This document shows positions 25,739 through 35,019 of a DNA stretch of 64,000 bases, piece after piece (the first letter of the stretch is position 1; the number at the start of each line of letters is the position of its first letter). This stretch comes from Gloeotrichia echinulata CP02 (lineage in GTDB: Bacteria > Cyanobacteriota > Cyanobacteriia > Cyanobacteriales > Nostocaceae). Both the position numbers and the translations under genes were made by a program. Location of the stretch: contig CP051187.1 of assembly GCA_038087035.1 (NCBI GenBank), positions 1,550,001-1,614,000 on the forward strand, read 5' to 3'. The notes below the pieces were generated by a model. The model searched no databases and was not told the DNA's origin. It was given only the letters and a program-made list of their open reading frames with translations.

Positions 25739-28537
25739 CTACAGCGCCATTTCAGCTTTGACGACAGTGGTATCTGTCGTGCGGTCGATGCGAAAACCGA
25801 GTTTTTGACACACACGCTGCATACCGTAATTGTCTGCTAAAATATCCGCAGTCATAGATCTAATTTGCTCATCACCAGCAATTTGCAGTAACCGTTTGAC
25901 TAATTCAGTACCTAAACCCTGACACTGAAAGCGATCGCTCACTAAAATAGCAAATTCGGCTTGGTTGGTTCCATGCAATTTGCTTAATCGACCAACGGCT
26001 AAAATTTCTCGTGCGGCTGTTTGCGGATTTTGATATTCTGTTACTAGGGCAATTTCGCGATCGTAGTCGATAAAGCAGATGCGTGTTAGCCGTTCATGGG
26101 TGATGCGTTGACTCAGCTTAATTAGGTGGAAGTAGCGAAAATAGACGCTTTCCTCAGAAAGTGTCTTGTGAAATTGCACCATCAACGGCTCATCTTCTGG
26201 ACGGATGGGACGGATGGTAACAGGGGTACTGTCTTTCATCGTCCATTGTCCCACATATTGTGTCGGATAGGGTCGAATCGCTAACTTGGGTAATTGGTCT
26301 TCCCTGACATGTGATTCATGCAGGACGATTCGCGCATCGAGTGCAATCAATCCCCCTTGATCAGGGATTGCTAATAATGGATTAATATCAATTTCCTTGA
26401 TCCAACGCTGTTCTACAACCAGCTGACTAAATACTACCAAAAGTTGCTCCAGGGCAGCAATATCTATACTTTTACGTCCGCGCACTCCAATAAGCGCTTT
26501 GTAAATCTGTGTTTGTTCAATTAGGCGTCGTGCCAAAGTAGTATTCAGGGGTGGAAGGGCGATCGCTCGATCCTGAAAAACTTCTACTAGTTGTCCCCCG
26601 GCGCCAAACAGCAGCACTGGACCAAATTGTGGATCAAGACTACTACCAATAATTAGTTCATAACCGTCGGTTTTCACCATTGGCTGAACGGTGACGCCTA
26701 AAAAAACTGCTGAGTTGTCAGTTTTCAGTGCTGAGTAAACCGGATTGTTTTCTACCGTATCCCGCAACGAAGATTCAATAGCGCGATAAGCACGGCGAAC
26801 GGCTTCTTCATCTCGCAAATTTAATTGTACACCACCGACATCGGTTTTATGAGTAATAATTTCCGAATAAAGTTTCAGGACGACTGGATAACCAAGACTA
26901 CAAGCAAATTGAATCGCCTCATCTTCAGTTTTCGCCACACAAGTAGCGACAATGGGAATCCCGTAAGCTGCTAAAATCTGTTTAGACTCAAATTCAGTCA
27001 GAATAGTTCGCCCTGCCTGACGTGCAGTGGCGATGATCTTTTCTGTTAAACTACAGTTTGGCATATCTGAGGCAGAATCCAACCCTGGCAGATGGGGAGT
27101 TTCGTAAATACCACGCAGGTTATAGCTAGAGCGCCACATATAACTAAACACACGGGCGGCTGTATCTGGATAAGCATAGGTAGGGATAGAATGACGATTG
27201 AGAATTAACTCCCCCGCAGCTATATCTGCGCCCCCCATCCAACTCGCCAGGATGGGTTTACCAGGAATCTGGGCGTAGGGTTTCAACTGTTCGGCTGTTT
27301 GGGTGGGGTCTGTCATCGCTTGGGGTGTGAGAATTACCAATAAACCATCACTATTGGGATCTTTCGCCGCAATTTCCAGCGCCTTAGTATATCTTTGGGG
27401 GTCAGCATCCCCCAGAATATCAATAGGGTTGTTGTGGCTCCAGTGGGGTGGTAAGATTTCGTTCAGGGAGGCGATCGCTTCTGAGGAAATCGGCGCAAGT
27501 TCCCCACCACTCTCAATTAAAGCATCCGTCGCCAATACCCCAGGACCACCAGCATTAGTCACTATCGTCAATCGTGGCCCTTTGGGACGGGGTTGTTTAG
27601 CTAATACCTCCGCCATATCGAACAAATCAGAGATACTGTTGACACGCAACACCCCACAACGCCGAAAAGCCGCATCTAGTACTGCATCACTACCAGCTAA
27701 TGCTCCCGTGTGAGAAGCAGCTGCCTTTGCTGCAGCTTCAGTACGACCCGCCTTAATGACTATAATCGGCTTGGTCAGTGCTACCTCCCGCGCTGCTGAG
27801 AGAAAAGACCGAGCATTGCCGATAGATTCCATATAAATTACAATACTTTTAGTCTGCGGGTCATCACCGAGATAGTAAATCAAGTCACCCCAATCCACAT
27901 CCAGCATCGAACCTAGGGAGACAAAGGCACTAAAACCGACATTTTCCCGCAAACTCCAATCAAGAATAGCAGTACAAAGGGCGCCGCTTTGACTGAGAAA
28001 ACCCACATTTCCCGGACGTGCCATAGAACTGGCAAAAGTAGCATTTAAACCCGTGCGTGGACTCATCACACCTAAGCAATTAGGGCCAATAATGCGGATT
28101 TTACCCCGATGAGCATGTTCCAGAATTTGCTGTTCTAAAGCGATACCCTCAGCACCAGCTTCTTTAAACCCAGCGGAAATGACGATCGCACCTTTAACAC
28201 CTGCATCCACACATTCAGCAATAATTCCGGGAACTGTTGGTGCTGGCGTCGCGATGATAGCCAAATCAATCGGTTCTGGGACATCGGAGATAGTTGGATA
28301 GGCTTTGATACCCAGTATACTATGGCGCTGGGGATTCACCGGAAAAACAGTCCCACCAAAGGGATGACTAATCAAATTCCACAATAACGTGCGTCCGACA
28401 CTATTAGCCTTTTCACTCGCACCAATAACCGCTACAGTCTGTGGTGCAAAGATAGCATCTAGGGGATTGACCTTCTGTGCCTGCAAAATATCATAGGCGC
28501 GTTCAGTAGCTAGTTTGGGAGATTTTTGCATAATCAT
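25739..28537 (-). CDS. ADP-forming acyl-CoA synthetase fused to GNAT acetyltransferase
   Basis: 932 residues. CoA-binding Rossmann domain ~28-125 (IFAPQTVAVIGASEKANSVG). Succinyl-CoA-ligase-like flavodoxin domains ~150-480 (IIGPNCLGVMSPRTGLNATF; phosphohistidine region AAASHTGALAGSD). ATP-grasp domain ~505-720 (ILAAYGIPIVATCVAKTEDE, YPVVLKLYSEIITHKTDVGG, QPMVKTDGYELIIG). GNAT domain ~760-925 (VTIRPIRPEDEPLMVQFHKT, FQCQGLGTELVKRLLQIAGD). This architecture is that of Pat/PatZ-type protein lysine acetyltransferases, usually with a degenerate synthetase half. The apparent His and ATP-grasp motifs leave open whether the ligase half is active. Start: MIMQ or the Met at position 3. Confidence 0.92.
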   Translation of the reverse strand: MIMQKSPKLATERAYDILQAQKVNPLDAIFAPQTVAVIGASEKANSVGRTLLWNLISHPFGGTVFPVNPQRHSILGIKAYPTISDVPEPIDLAIIATPAPTVPGIIAECVDAGVKGAIVISAGFKEAGAEGIALEQQILEHAHRGKIRIIGPNCLGVMSPRTGLNATFASSMARPGNVGFLSQSGALCTAILDWSLRENVGFSAFVSLGSMLDVDWGDLIYYLGDDPQTKSIVIYMESIGNARSFLSAAREVALTKPIIVIKAGRTEAAAKAAASHTGALAGSDAVLDAAFRRCGVLRVNSISDLFDMAEVLAKQPRPKGPRLTIVTNAGGPGVLATDALIESGGELAPISSEAIASLNEILPPHWSHNNPIDILGDADPQRYTKALEIAAKDPNSDGLLVILTPQAMTDPTQTAEQLKPYAQIPGKPILASWMGGADIAAGELILNRHSIPTYAYPDTAARVFSYMWRSSYNLRGIYETPHLPGLDSASDMPNCSLTEKIIATARQAGRTILTEFESKQILAAYGIPIVATCVAKTEDEAIQFACSLGYPVVLKLYSEIITHKTDVGGVQLNLRDEEAVRRAYRAIESSLRDTVENNPVYSALKTDNSAVFLGVTVQPMVKTDGYELIIGSSLDPQFGPVLLFGAGGQLVEVFQDRAIALPPLNTTLARRLIEQTQIYKALIGVRGRKSIDIAALEQLLVVFSQLVVEQRWIKEIDINPLLAIPDQGGLIALDARIVLHESHVREDQLPKLAIRPYPTQYVGQWTMKDSTPVTIRPIRPEDEPLMVQFHKTLSEESVYFRYFHLIKLSQRITHERLTRICFIDYDREIALVTEYQNPQTAAREILAVGRLSKLHGTNQAEFAILVSDRFQCQGLGTELVKRLLQIAGDEQIRSMTADILADNYGMQRVCQKLGFRIDRTTDTTVVKAEMAL

Positions 28538-28699
28538 AATTTTTATATCTCACGCATTCGCGGAGCGTCCCGTAGGGAAGGCGCAAAGGCGCAAAGGAAG
28601 AAAGAAATACAGATATCGAGGTGTGGTCTAAATACCTGAAAACTGCTGTAATGAGGCGTAAATTCTAGGACACAAACGCGGTAGGGATGCAAACGCGGT

Positions 28700-28723
28700 A
28701 GGGGCGCAAGGCCTTGCGCCCCT
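28700..28723. repeat. REP-like palindrome
   Basis: Perfect copy of the palindrome at 16-39, in the gap between the acyl-CoA synthetase and hoxW. The gap also holds a CGCATTCGCGGAGCGTCCCG repeat at 28553-28573. Confidence 0.85.
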
Positions 28724-28756
28724 ACGAGGGTCTGTGGTTATTGCGGGAAAATTGGT

Positions 28757-29215
28757 TTAAATCCATATATTTCTACTTTTGTCAAGAAGTTGAATAATTT
28801 TTAGCAAAGCGATCACTACCCCAGTTTCCGCAATGGATGATAAGCGATCGCCCAATTCAAAGTTGACTCCAGGTACTGTCACCAAGTAAGCTAGGGGACA
28901 ATGACCATAGATAACTGAGGTGAGGGCTAGCAGCGATCGCGGATCGCCTAAATGACTAGAATTGCCAATAAAACAGGAAGGTAGTAGCGATTGTACCTGT
29001 ACTTGTGAGTTTTCTGAGGTTAAACAAGCATCAACAAAGATGGCTAACTCGGTATTGGCTAAAGTCGTCGCTAGTTCTGGGGTAAGTTGGTGGACTGCTA
29101 AGGATTTTACGGTTGATAAATGCCAACAAGCGATCGCATTAGCTACTCTTTGTCCAATACCATCATCATTACGCAAGTCATTACCATAACCAATCACCGT
29201 CACAATAAATTTCAT
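28757..29215 (-). CDS. hoxW: HoxW, hydrogenase large-subunit maturation protease
   Basis: Start taken at ATG 29215 (MKFIVTVIGYGNDLRNDDGI), since the family begins just before the GxGNxLRxDDG motif; the longer frame adds 19 unusual residues. 152 residues. Nickel-binding acidic residues are expected in RNDDGIG and in LAIFVDACLTS. It removes the C-terminal tail of HoxH after nickel insertion. It is encoded on the same strand as the hox cluster but ~2 kb beyond hoxH, separated by a pentapeptide and a Uma2 gene. Confidence 0.85.
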   Translation of the reverse strand: MKFIVTVIGYGNDLRNDDGIGQRVANAIACWHLSTVKSLAVHQLTPELATTLANTELAIFVDACLTSENSQVQVQSLLPSCFIGNSSHLGDPRSLLALTSVIYGHCPLAYLVTVPGVNFELGDRLSSIAETGVVIALLKIIQLLDKSRNIWI

Positions 29216-29306
29216 CGTTTTGCGCTTCAGCATGGTAGTGACCAATCTATATTTTTTGAGAAGTTCGACCATTCTTCATCCCCACCTCCCTGGTTCGCAA
29301 TCAGCA

Positions 29307-29447
29307 TCAAGCTGTGACTAATCGATCTTTTCGGATTGGGGTTTGAATCGCCGCATCCTGATATATATCCGCTTTTAGGGGTTTGTAAATCAACTCGTAC
29401 CAGGAATGACCTACCTTAGCATCAAATCCCTGTGGTTGATCGCGCAT
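29307..29447 (-). CDS. possible 46-residue protein upstream of hoxW
   Basis: ATG 29447 to TGA 29307: MRDQPQGFDAKVGHSWYELI and KPLKADIYQDAAIQTPIRKD. The composition looks protein-like, but there is no clear ribosome site and no recognised family. It may be the tail of a lost gene; an in-frame stop lies 18 bp before the ATG. Confidence 0.35.
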   Translation of the reverse strand: MRDQPQGFDAKVGHSWYELIYKPLKADIYQDAAIQTPIRKDRLVTA

Positions 29448-29620
29448 GAAGATATGTAAGGTTTATTTCCCCCGACCCACTTATACACGCTTCCATGTTT
29501 GAAACTAAAGGAAAAGTTTGAGGAACTTGTGAGGAAGGAGAAATCTCCTAGAAAATTTCAGCTTTTTGTGTATCAGCGGTTATATGATTAACTTGTGTGG
29601 TCAGCTTGTGGGTCTGTTCT

Positions 29621-30010
29621 ATGTCTGAAGCAAATTCTCAAGATATCATTAATACTGTTGCCATTCTTCTGACGAGGTATGCAGCGGGACAGCGGGACTT
29701 TAATCGATCTCAACTGGGTAACGCTGATTTGGCTGGTGTAGATCTCAAAGGATCTGACCTCAGCTATGCTGATTTGAGTGCAGCCAACCTGAGTGGAGCG
29801 AATCTCAGAGGCTGTGATCTCAGCTTTGCAGACCTCAGTCAAGCTAATTTACAAGCTGCTGATCTACGCGGTGCTTTGTTGTTTTCAGCCGATCTGCGCC
29901 AAGCTGATATCACCGGAGCGAAACTAGAAAAAGCAGATTGCGATCGCACTACCCATTTTCCGCTCAATTTTGACCCAGTGCAAGCAGGTCTGCAAATTAA
30001 AGAAGCGTAG
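29621..30010 (+). CDS. pentapeptide-repeat protein
   Basis: Start chosen at ATG 29621 (MSEANSQDIINTVAILLTRY), giving 129 residues. After a ~35-residue helical cap come about 14 A(D/N)LXX repeats (GNADLAGVDLKGSDLSYADL, SAANLSGANLRGCDLSFADL, QANLQAADLRGALLFSADLR), forming a right-handed beta-helix. Function unknown; proteins of this size are abundant in cyanobacteria. Transcribed towards the Uma2 gene, with the stops 5 bp apart. Confidence 0.9.
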   Translation: MSEANSQDIINTVAILLTRYAAGQRDFNRSQLGNADLAGVDLKGSDLSYADLSAANLSGANLRGCDLSFADLSQANLQAADLRGALLFSADLRQADITGAKLEKADCDRTTHFPLNFDPVQAGLQIKEA

Positions 30011-30014
30011 GAAC

Positions 30015-30644
30015 CTAACTCTGTCGCTGTAAAAACCTTCTTAACCACCTAATCGCCTGACTTGTTGTTTGCTCGTTGGCAATTTGGAGGCATTGCTGCA
30101 CAATTTCTCTTACATTAGGAAAATAGTTGCTTTCTGTAAGTATGTAATTTTCACCCTGTAATCTATAAACTAATAGCTGCTTATTCTTTAACAGCCAAAC
30201 TTCTGGAACTTTATAAGGGAGATAATCATCTATATTAGTATAGCTAGTAACATCTACTTCAATGACTAAATCTGGTGGAGGCTCATTGAGCCAGTCGATA
30301 CGGCTTTTACCTACTACCGCTTTCCAATTCTCAATATAAAAGCAATAGTCAGGCTCAATGCCGCTAACTTGAGGTAAACTCATGGTGATGGGAGTAAATG
30401 AGTCGTATGTGCGGTTTAAGTGGTCAAGTAAAGCTGTTACTATCAATCCTAGCAAGCTCGCATCTCTCCCATGCTCTGGTAGCGGCGCCATCAGCAAAAT
30501 TTCTCCTCTTCGATATTTAATCCGAGGTGAGCAGCGATCTCCAAGTTGCTGACTCAGTACTTGATAGTCTTGCCAACATCCCAACATCCTGACAACTGTG
30601 CCTGGTAGTAACTCGATTTTTTCAGGTGTAATTACAGTGTGCAT
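30015..30644 (-). CDS. Uma2 family protein (PD-(D/E)XK nuclease-like fold)
   Basis: 209 residues. Typical features: YRRGEILLMAPLPEHGRDAS, GIEPDYCFYIENW, then PPPDLVIEVDVTSYTNIDDY and LPYKVPEVWLLKNKQLLVYR. The D...ExD arrangement (PDLVIEVD) matches the Uma2 core. Uma2 proteins are massively expanded in filamentous cyanobacteria and have no settled function. A fragment of another member is at 51202-51318. Confidence 0.9.
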   Translation of the reverse strand: MHTVITPEKIELLPGTVVRMLGCWQDYQVLSQQLGDRCSPRIKYRRGEILLMAPLPEHGRDASLLGLIVTALLDHLNRTYDSFTPITMSLPQVSGIEPDYCFYIENWKAVVGKSRIDWLNEPPPDLVIEVDVTSYTNIDDYLPYKVPEVWLLKNKQLLVYRLQGENYILTESNYFPNVREIVQQCLQIANEQTTSQAIRWLRRFLQRQS

Positions 30645-30744
30645 ATTCGCTTACCTTGAGAAACTGCTATAGCGTTTCCCAGTCTACTGAGCTATATCAT
30701 AGCCCAATATGCTTGGTGTTAGAGCCAAAAACCTTGATATACGT

Positions 30745-30979
30745 CAATACAGTTCAGTTAGGCTCGAATGATATACACTCTAGTAGGGAACATCCAAAAT
30801 TTTTTCTTCTAATGACAATTTTATTCGTGCCGTGCCCCTACGACAAGGGCACGGCATCCAAAATTTTTTCTTCTAATGACAATTTTATTCGTGCCGTGCC
30901 CCTACGACAAGGGCACGGCATCCAAAATTTTTTCTTCTAATGACAATTTTATTCGTGCCGTGCCCCTACGACAATTTTC
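30745..30979. mobile_element. MITE of the CAATACAG family with internal amplification
   Basis: Starts CAATACAGTTCAGTTAGGCT; contains three direct copies of a ~64-bp unit (GGGCACGGCATCCAAAATTT ... GCCGTGCCCCTACGACAA). The far end stops at ACAATTTTC, lacking CTTAACTGAACTGTATTG. Same family as in the CRISPR array. Confidence 0.75.
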
Positions 30980-31035
30980 TCAGAGGATGTTTGAAAAGTC
31001 CTCTGGTCGGGATCAAAAATTTGAGATCCCCCATT

Positions 31036-31275
31036 TTTAACAGTTATCAGTTATCAGTTATCAGTTATCAGTTAAAAGTTTTGATAACTGATAACTGTTG
31101 ACTGTTCACTGATTTAACGGGGGGTGGGGTTGTTCTATAGCAACCGCCAAAGTGCTTAGGACATTAACTGATGATAAAACCTAGACACAATCAGACTTGT
31201 AACCCAGTCCCCAGTCCCCAGTCCCCAGCGATGCACTGAGCCGGTCGTTGTGTCCCCAGTCCCCAGTCCCCTGCT
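31036..31275. repeat. heptanucleotide AGTTATC tract and CCCCAGT repeat
   Basis: Five AGTTATC units (31038-31075) face the inverted GATAACT units (31081-31096). A (CCCCAGT)n run with a degraded GCGATGCACTGAG unit follows at 31203-31270, just downstream of hoxH. The rest of the gap holds no gene. Confidence 0.8.
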
Positions 31276-31285
31276 ATACCTCATT

Positions 31286-32737
31286 TTAATCGCGCCAAAT
31301 TTGATTAACCACAGTCCCATCGGCTGCGATTAATTGAATTTGCAAAGGCATTTTTCCGAACGCATGGGTTGAACAACTTAAACATGGATCGAAGGCTCTA
31401 ATTCCGGCTTCAACACGATTGAGTATTCCTTCGGAAATTTGCCTACCTTGGATAAAATGTCTGGCAATTTGAGCAACTGTGCGATTCATTGCTAGATTAT
31501 TTTGACCTGTGGCAATAATCAAGTTTACCTTCTTAAGTAAACCGTTTTCATCAACTTTATAATGATGAAATAAAGTACCCCGTGGTGCTTCACTGACTCC
31601 CACACCTTCTAGTTGATTAATACCAGCTTCTGCCTGCAGTTTTGTTGATAGAATATCTGGGTCATCTAGTAATATTTCGATGGACTCAATACATGCCAAA
31701 ATTTCAATTAAGCGAGCGTAGTGATAGAAAAAAGAAGATGTGACAGTACCTTTAGCCCGATCACGATATTCTCGCAATTCTCGATCAGCTAGAGGTGTAC
31801 CGATACGGCTACAAATATTCAGACGCGCTAAGGGACCTACTCGATACATCCCACTATCTAAACGACAATGATCACTTTGGTCGGGATACCCTAAAGCACG
31901 ATAGTAGGGAGATTTTAAGTAGGAATCTGGTTGAATTGCTTCGCCAATAAATTCTTGATAGCGACTTGCATCAAGTTTATCAGCAATAATGTTACCTCCA
32001 CTATCCACAAAGCGGATATAGCCATCATAAGTTTCCCACAAACCTTCAGGCGTTACCAAACCCATAAACAAGCTGGGGAAATTACCAAAAGTTTGCGCCT
32101 CTCTTTCATGGTCTTTGAGCAAGTTCTTAAATATATTCAAAGCATTTAAAACCGTGGTACAAGCTTCAGGAACCCGATTTTGAATGTAAAGGCGTTTTTC
32201 TGCAGATAACGGTTCTCGCACCCCACCGGGAATAGCCCAAGACGGGTGAATTTTTTGTCCCCCCAAGGATTCAATAATTTCTTGTCCAAATTGACGCAAA
32301 CGTATTCCCCCACGGGCGATTTCTGGTTTATCTGCAATCAAACCGAATATATTACGCTTTTGGGGGTTGCTATCCATTCCTAGTAATAAATCAGGGGCGC
32401 TCAAATGAAAGAAACTCAAAGCATGAGATTGAATAATCTGCCCCCAATTCATTAATCGACGTAATTTGGCAGCTGTTGGTGGTATAGTAACAGAAAGAAT
32501 GCGATCGCCTGCTTTCGCTGAAGCTAACAAGTGACTTACTGGACAAATACCACATACCCGTGCTGTAATTCCTGGCATTTCCCAGAGTGGACGACCCTCA
32601 CAAAATTTTTCAAATCCGCGAAATTCTGTCACATGAAACCGAGCATCACTCACTTGTCCGGCATCATCTAGATATATACTGATTTTAGCGTGTCCTTCAA
32701 TCCGAGTTACTGGATCGATGATTATTGTTTGAGACAT
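31286..32737 (-). CDS. hoxH: HoxH, [NiFe] large subunit of the bidirectional hydrogenase
   Basis: Start chosen at MSQTIIIDPVTRIEGHAKIS (32737); the upstream 11 residues overlap a repeat. 483 residues. N-terminal nickel motif RVCGICPVSH and C-terminal DPCLSCSTHAFGKMP; both CxxC pairs are present. The tail after His (about 25 residues, AFGKMPLQIQ...) is the part removed by HoxW. It forms the H2-activating site with HoxY and passes electrons via HoxU/HoxF to NAD(P). Last gene of the cluster; 231 bp from the CBS-CP12 gene, with an AAAATTC heptad repeat (32756-32786) and AGTTATC units between them. Confidence 0.96.
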   Translation of the reverse strand: MSQTIIIDPVTRIEGHAKISIYLDDAGQVSDARFHVTEFRGFEKFCEGRPLWEMPGITARVCGICPVSHLLASAKAGDRILSVTIPPTAAKLRRLMNWGQIIQSHALSFFHLSAPDLLLGMDSNPQKRNIFGLIADKPEIARGGIRLRQFGQEIIESLGGQKIHPSWAIPGGVREPLSAEKRLYIQNRVPEACTTVLNALNIFKNLLKDHEREAQTFGNFPSLFMGLVTPEGLWETYDGYIRFVDSGGNIIADKLDASRYQEFIGEAIQPDSYLKSPYYRALGYPDQSDHCRLDSGMYRVGPLARLNICSRIGTPLADRELREYRDRAKGTVTSSFFYHYARLIEILACIESIEILLDDPDILSTKLQAEAGINQLEGVGVSEAPRGTLFHHYKVDENGLLKKVNLIIATGQNNLAMNRTVAQIARHFIQGRQISEGILNRVEAGIRAFDPCLSCSTHAFGKMPLQIQLIAADGTVVNQIWRD

Positions 32738-32968
32738 TGGACTCTTGACCAAAAAAAATTCAAAATTCAAAATTCAAAATTCAAAATTGAAGATTAAGAA
32801 ATAAACAATTTTGAATTAATAAATTTAGGTTTCCAGCAAGTAAATTTATTTATGGAGAAGGAAAAAGATTTTTTCCCAGACACGTAGTGCAAGGAAAAAG
32901 GCATCCTTAAAGTTATCAGTTATCAGTTAAAAGTTTTGATAACTGATAACTGTTGACTGTTCACTGAT

Positions 32969-33583
32969 TCAAAGGTCATACATTCTAGCTTCTAAGGCTT
33001 CTGGATATTCGTCACAGTAACCCTCAAACGCTGTTTTGTCAAACTTATGTGCGCGTTGATGCGCTATTTCTGCTTGTAGTTCCTCAATAACATCCCAAGC
33101 AACAGCACATTCTTTTGATGTGAGACCTTTTTCAGCGCAGATGGCGCGGGCTTTTTCAATTTCATCGTCTAATTCCTGTTCTAGTAAAGTTATTCGGGGT
33201 GCTTCGAGAAAATTACTTTGAGCCAAAATATCAGTGAGTGAAATAATCCCTAATAGTTCCGTCTGGATGACAGGCGCTCTATGTAGATGATGGTCAGCGA
33301 ACAATCGCGCAACGTATTCCAAACCCAGGTCAGGATTGACAGTAATGCAAGGCTTGGTCATGATTTCATGGACGCGGACTTTCTGAGGATCTTTACCATA
33401 GGCAAGTACTTTATATACAATATCACTCTCACTAATAATGCCATAGGCATCTTGTTCATGGCGACGTTCCACAATTAGCGATCGCCAGTCCCTTATTCTC
33501 AATAACTTCACGGCTTCAGCCACTGTTGCGGAACCACGAATCGTGGCTACATCCTTGGTCATAATGTCTATTGCTTTCAACAT
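32969..33583 (-). CDS. CBS-CP12 fusion protein in the hox cluster
   Basis: 204 residues. Two CBS motifs: ~1-65 (AIDIMTKDVATIRGSATVAE, GIISESDIVYKVL) and ~72-130 (VHEIMTKPCITVNPDLGLEY, GIISLTDILAQ). The last ~65 residues are a CP12 domain (AICAEKGLTSKECAVAWDVI, EELQAEIAHQRAHK, EGYCDEYPEALEARMYDL). CP12 regulates GAPDH and phosphoribulokinase; CBS-CP12 fusions are known in cyanobacteria. The N-terminal Cys pair (C...SKEC) is present, but the C-terminal pair is reduced to one Cys: EAR stands where ECR is usual. Located between hoxY and hoxH. Confidence 0.9.
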   Translation of the reverse strand: MLKAIDIMTKDVATIRGSATVAEAVKLLRIRDWRSLIVERRHEQDAYGIISESDIVYKVLAYGKDPQKVRVHEIMTKPCITVNPDLGLEYVARLFADHHLHRAPVIQTELLGIISLTDILAQSNFLEAPRITLLEQELDDEIEKARAICAEKGLTSKECAVAWDVIEELQAEIAHQRAHKFDKTAFEGYCDEYPEALEARMYDL

Positions 33584-33645
33584 AATTCACCCCTACAAAA
33601 ATCTTTATTTTTTGTTTTTAGTAGCGCTTTAGCGCCAAGAATAAT

Positions 33646-34191
33646 TCAGCCAAACTTGATAAATTCCCGTCCTACTAACACAGGTTTTTGTCCCTGCAAT
33701 AATGGCTCTAATGCAGCGCGAATGCGAGTAGCTGCAGGTGGACAACCAGGTAAATAAATATCAACAGGAGTTACTGTATGTACAGGTGTCACTCGATCCA
33801 ATAAACGTGGAACAATTCCCGGTTCATCGGGAATTTGAGCATACATATCTCCGGCTTCTATGTAACTACGTTCCAGAACAGTTTCTGCACCCCCAAAAGG
33901 ATTACGTAAAGCCGTGACATTACCAGTTACCGCACAGTCACCAAAGGAGATTAAAATCTGAGAACGCGCCCTAACAATCTGGATCATTTCCAAATGTTCC
34001 TCATTAGCGATCGCACCTTCAACTAACACAACATCAACCCCAACCGGATATTCTTTAACATCAACGAAGGGACTAAATACTAAATCTACCTGTGCTGCTA
34101 AATCAATCAGCCATTCATCCAAATCAAGAAAGGACATATGACAGCCAGAACAGCCACCTAACCATACCGTTGCTAATTTCAAACGAGTCAT
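33646..34191 (-). CDS. hoxY: HoxY, small subunit of the bidirectional hydrogenase
   Basis: 181 residues. Fe-S ligands in WLGGCSGCHMSFLD, in ISFGDCAVTGN and in YLPGCPPAATR give one proximal [4Fe-4S] cluster, as expected for this short cytosolic type without Tat signal. Pairs with HoxH. It is separated from the upstream DUF3122 gene by 264 bp of repeats. Confidence 0.96.
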   Translation of the reverse strand: MTRLKLATVWLGGCSGCHMSFLDLDEWLIDLAAQVDLVFSPFVDVKEYPVGVDVVLVEGAIANEEHLEMIQIVRARSQILISFGDCAVTGNVTALRNPFGGAETVLERSYIEAGDMYAQIPDEPGIVPRLLDRVTPVHTVTPVDIYLPGCPPAATRIRAALEPLLQGQKPVLVGREFIKFG

Positions 34192-34207
34192 AATTTACCT
34201 CTGTAAA

Positions 34208-34453
34208 AATTAGTCAAGAGTCAAGAGTCAAGAGTCAAGGGTCAAGGGTCAAGAGTCAAGGGTCAAGGGTCAAGGGTCAAGGGTCAAGGGTCAAGAGGAA
34301 TTAGGTATTTGTTATGTCTTCCTTGTCTCCCCAATCCCTGGTAACAGAGCGGAGCCGTTCGCGTAGCGTCCGCACCAGAAGTGCAATCCCCAATCCCCAA
34401 TCCCTGGTAACAGAGCGGAGCCGTTCGCGTAGCGTCCGCACCAGAAGTGCAAT
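34208..34453. repeat. heptad GTCAAGA/GTCAAGG tract and two 60-bp repeats within the hox cluster
   Basis: About eleven 7-bp units (34213-34292), then two copies of a ~60-bp unit (CAATCCCTGGTAACAGAGCG GAGCCGTTCGCGTAGCGTCC...) at 34331-34390 and 34391-34450. They lie between hoxY and the DUF3122 gene. Confidence 0.85.
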
Positions 34454-34455
34454 CC

Positions 34456-34983
34456 CTATTCCCCATTACCCATTACGATTACCGATTTCCATTCCTGGAC
34501 TACAGATTTAGGGACTGAGATATTAATCAAGCGTTTACCAGGTAGGGGTATACCAAGCTGTAGTGGTTCGGTTGGTAATTTGGGCAAGATATCTTTGAGG
34601 TCATATTGAGCTATACTTGGTGCTGGTGCTGCTCCCAAGAAAACATCAGGAGCGGTTAAGATTTCACCTGTCGTTATGGTAATATGCAAGGGTTGGGGAT
34701 GGAGCAACTCAGCAGCACCAGGAAAACCGACCAACCGTAAATTTATGCTTGGTGCTTGTTCAGCATAAACTTGTTTCCACAAAATAACCTGCCAAACTTT
34801 TCCTGATTGGTCATCTAATTTTAGCTGTGAGCGATAAAGTGTTTCTCCCGGTGTTCCTTCTAACTTGCTGACAGCAGCCATTACTGTCTGAGATGTGAGG
34901 CTTCCTAAACCCAGGAATATAAACAACGTCAATATTCCGAGTACTAACAGCCACCAAAATGTGTGTAGAAAGCGGCGCAACAT
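34456..34983 (-). CDS. DUF3122-like exported protein between hoxU and hoxY
   Basis: 175 residues. N-terminal hydrophobic segment ~8-36 (TFWWLLVLGILTLFIFLGLG ... VMAA) as signal peptide or anchor. The rest resembles the cyanobacterial DUF3122 family: LYRSQLKLDDQSGKVWQVIL, NLRLVGFPGAAELLHPQPL, and LQLGIPLPGKRLINISVPKS. Function unknown. Inserted in the hox cluster on the same strand, 36 bp after hoxU, so probably cotranscribed. Its membrane/lumen location does not fit a direct hydrogenase subunit. Confidence 0.75.
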   Translation of the reverse strand: MLRRFLHTFWWLLVLGILTLFIFLGLGSLTSQTVMAAVSKLEGTPGETLYRSQLKLDDQSGKVWQVILWKQVYAEQAPSINLRLVGFPGAAELLHPQPLHITITTGEILTAPDVFLGAAPAPSIAQYDLKDILPKLPTEPLQLGIPLPGKRLINISVPKSVVQEWKSVIVMGNGE

Positions 34984-35019
34984 TAGATGTACCTCCTTGT
35001 ACTGGCTTGAGATCCATCG

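Noticed and set aside
32738..32770. Eleven-residue N-terminal extension of HoxH
   Set aside because: Encoded by an AAAATTC heptad repeat; the family start MSQTIIIDPVTRIEGH is downstream.
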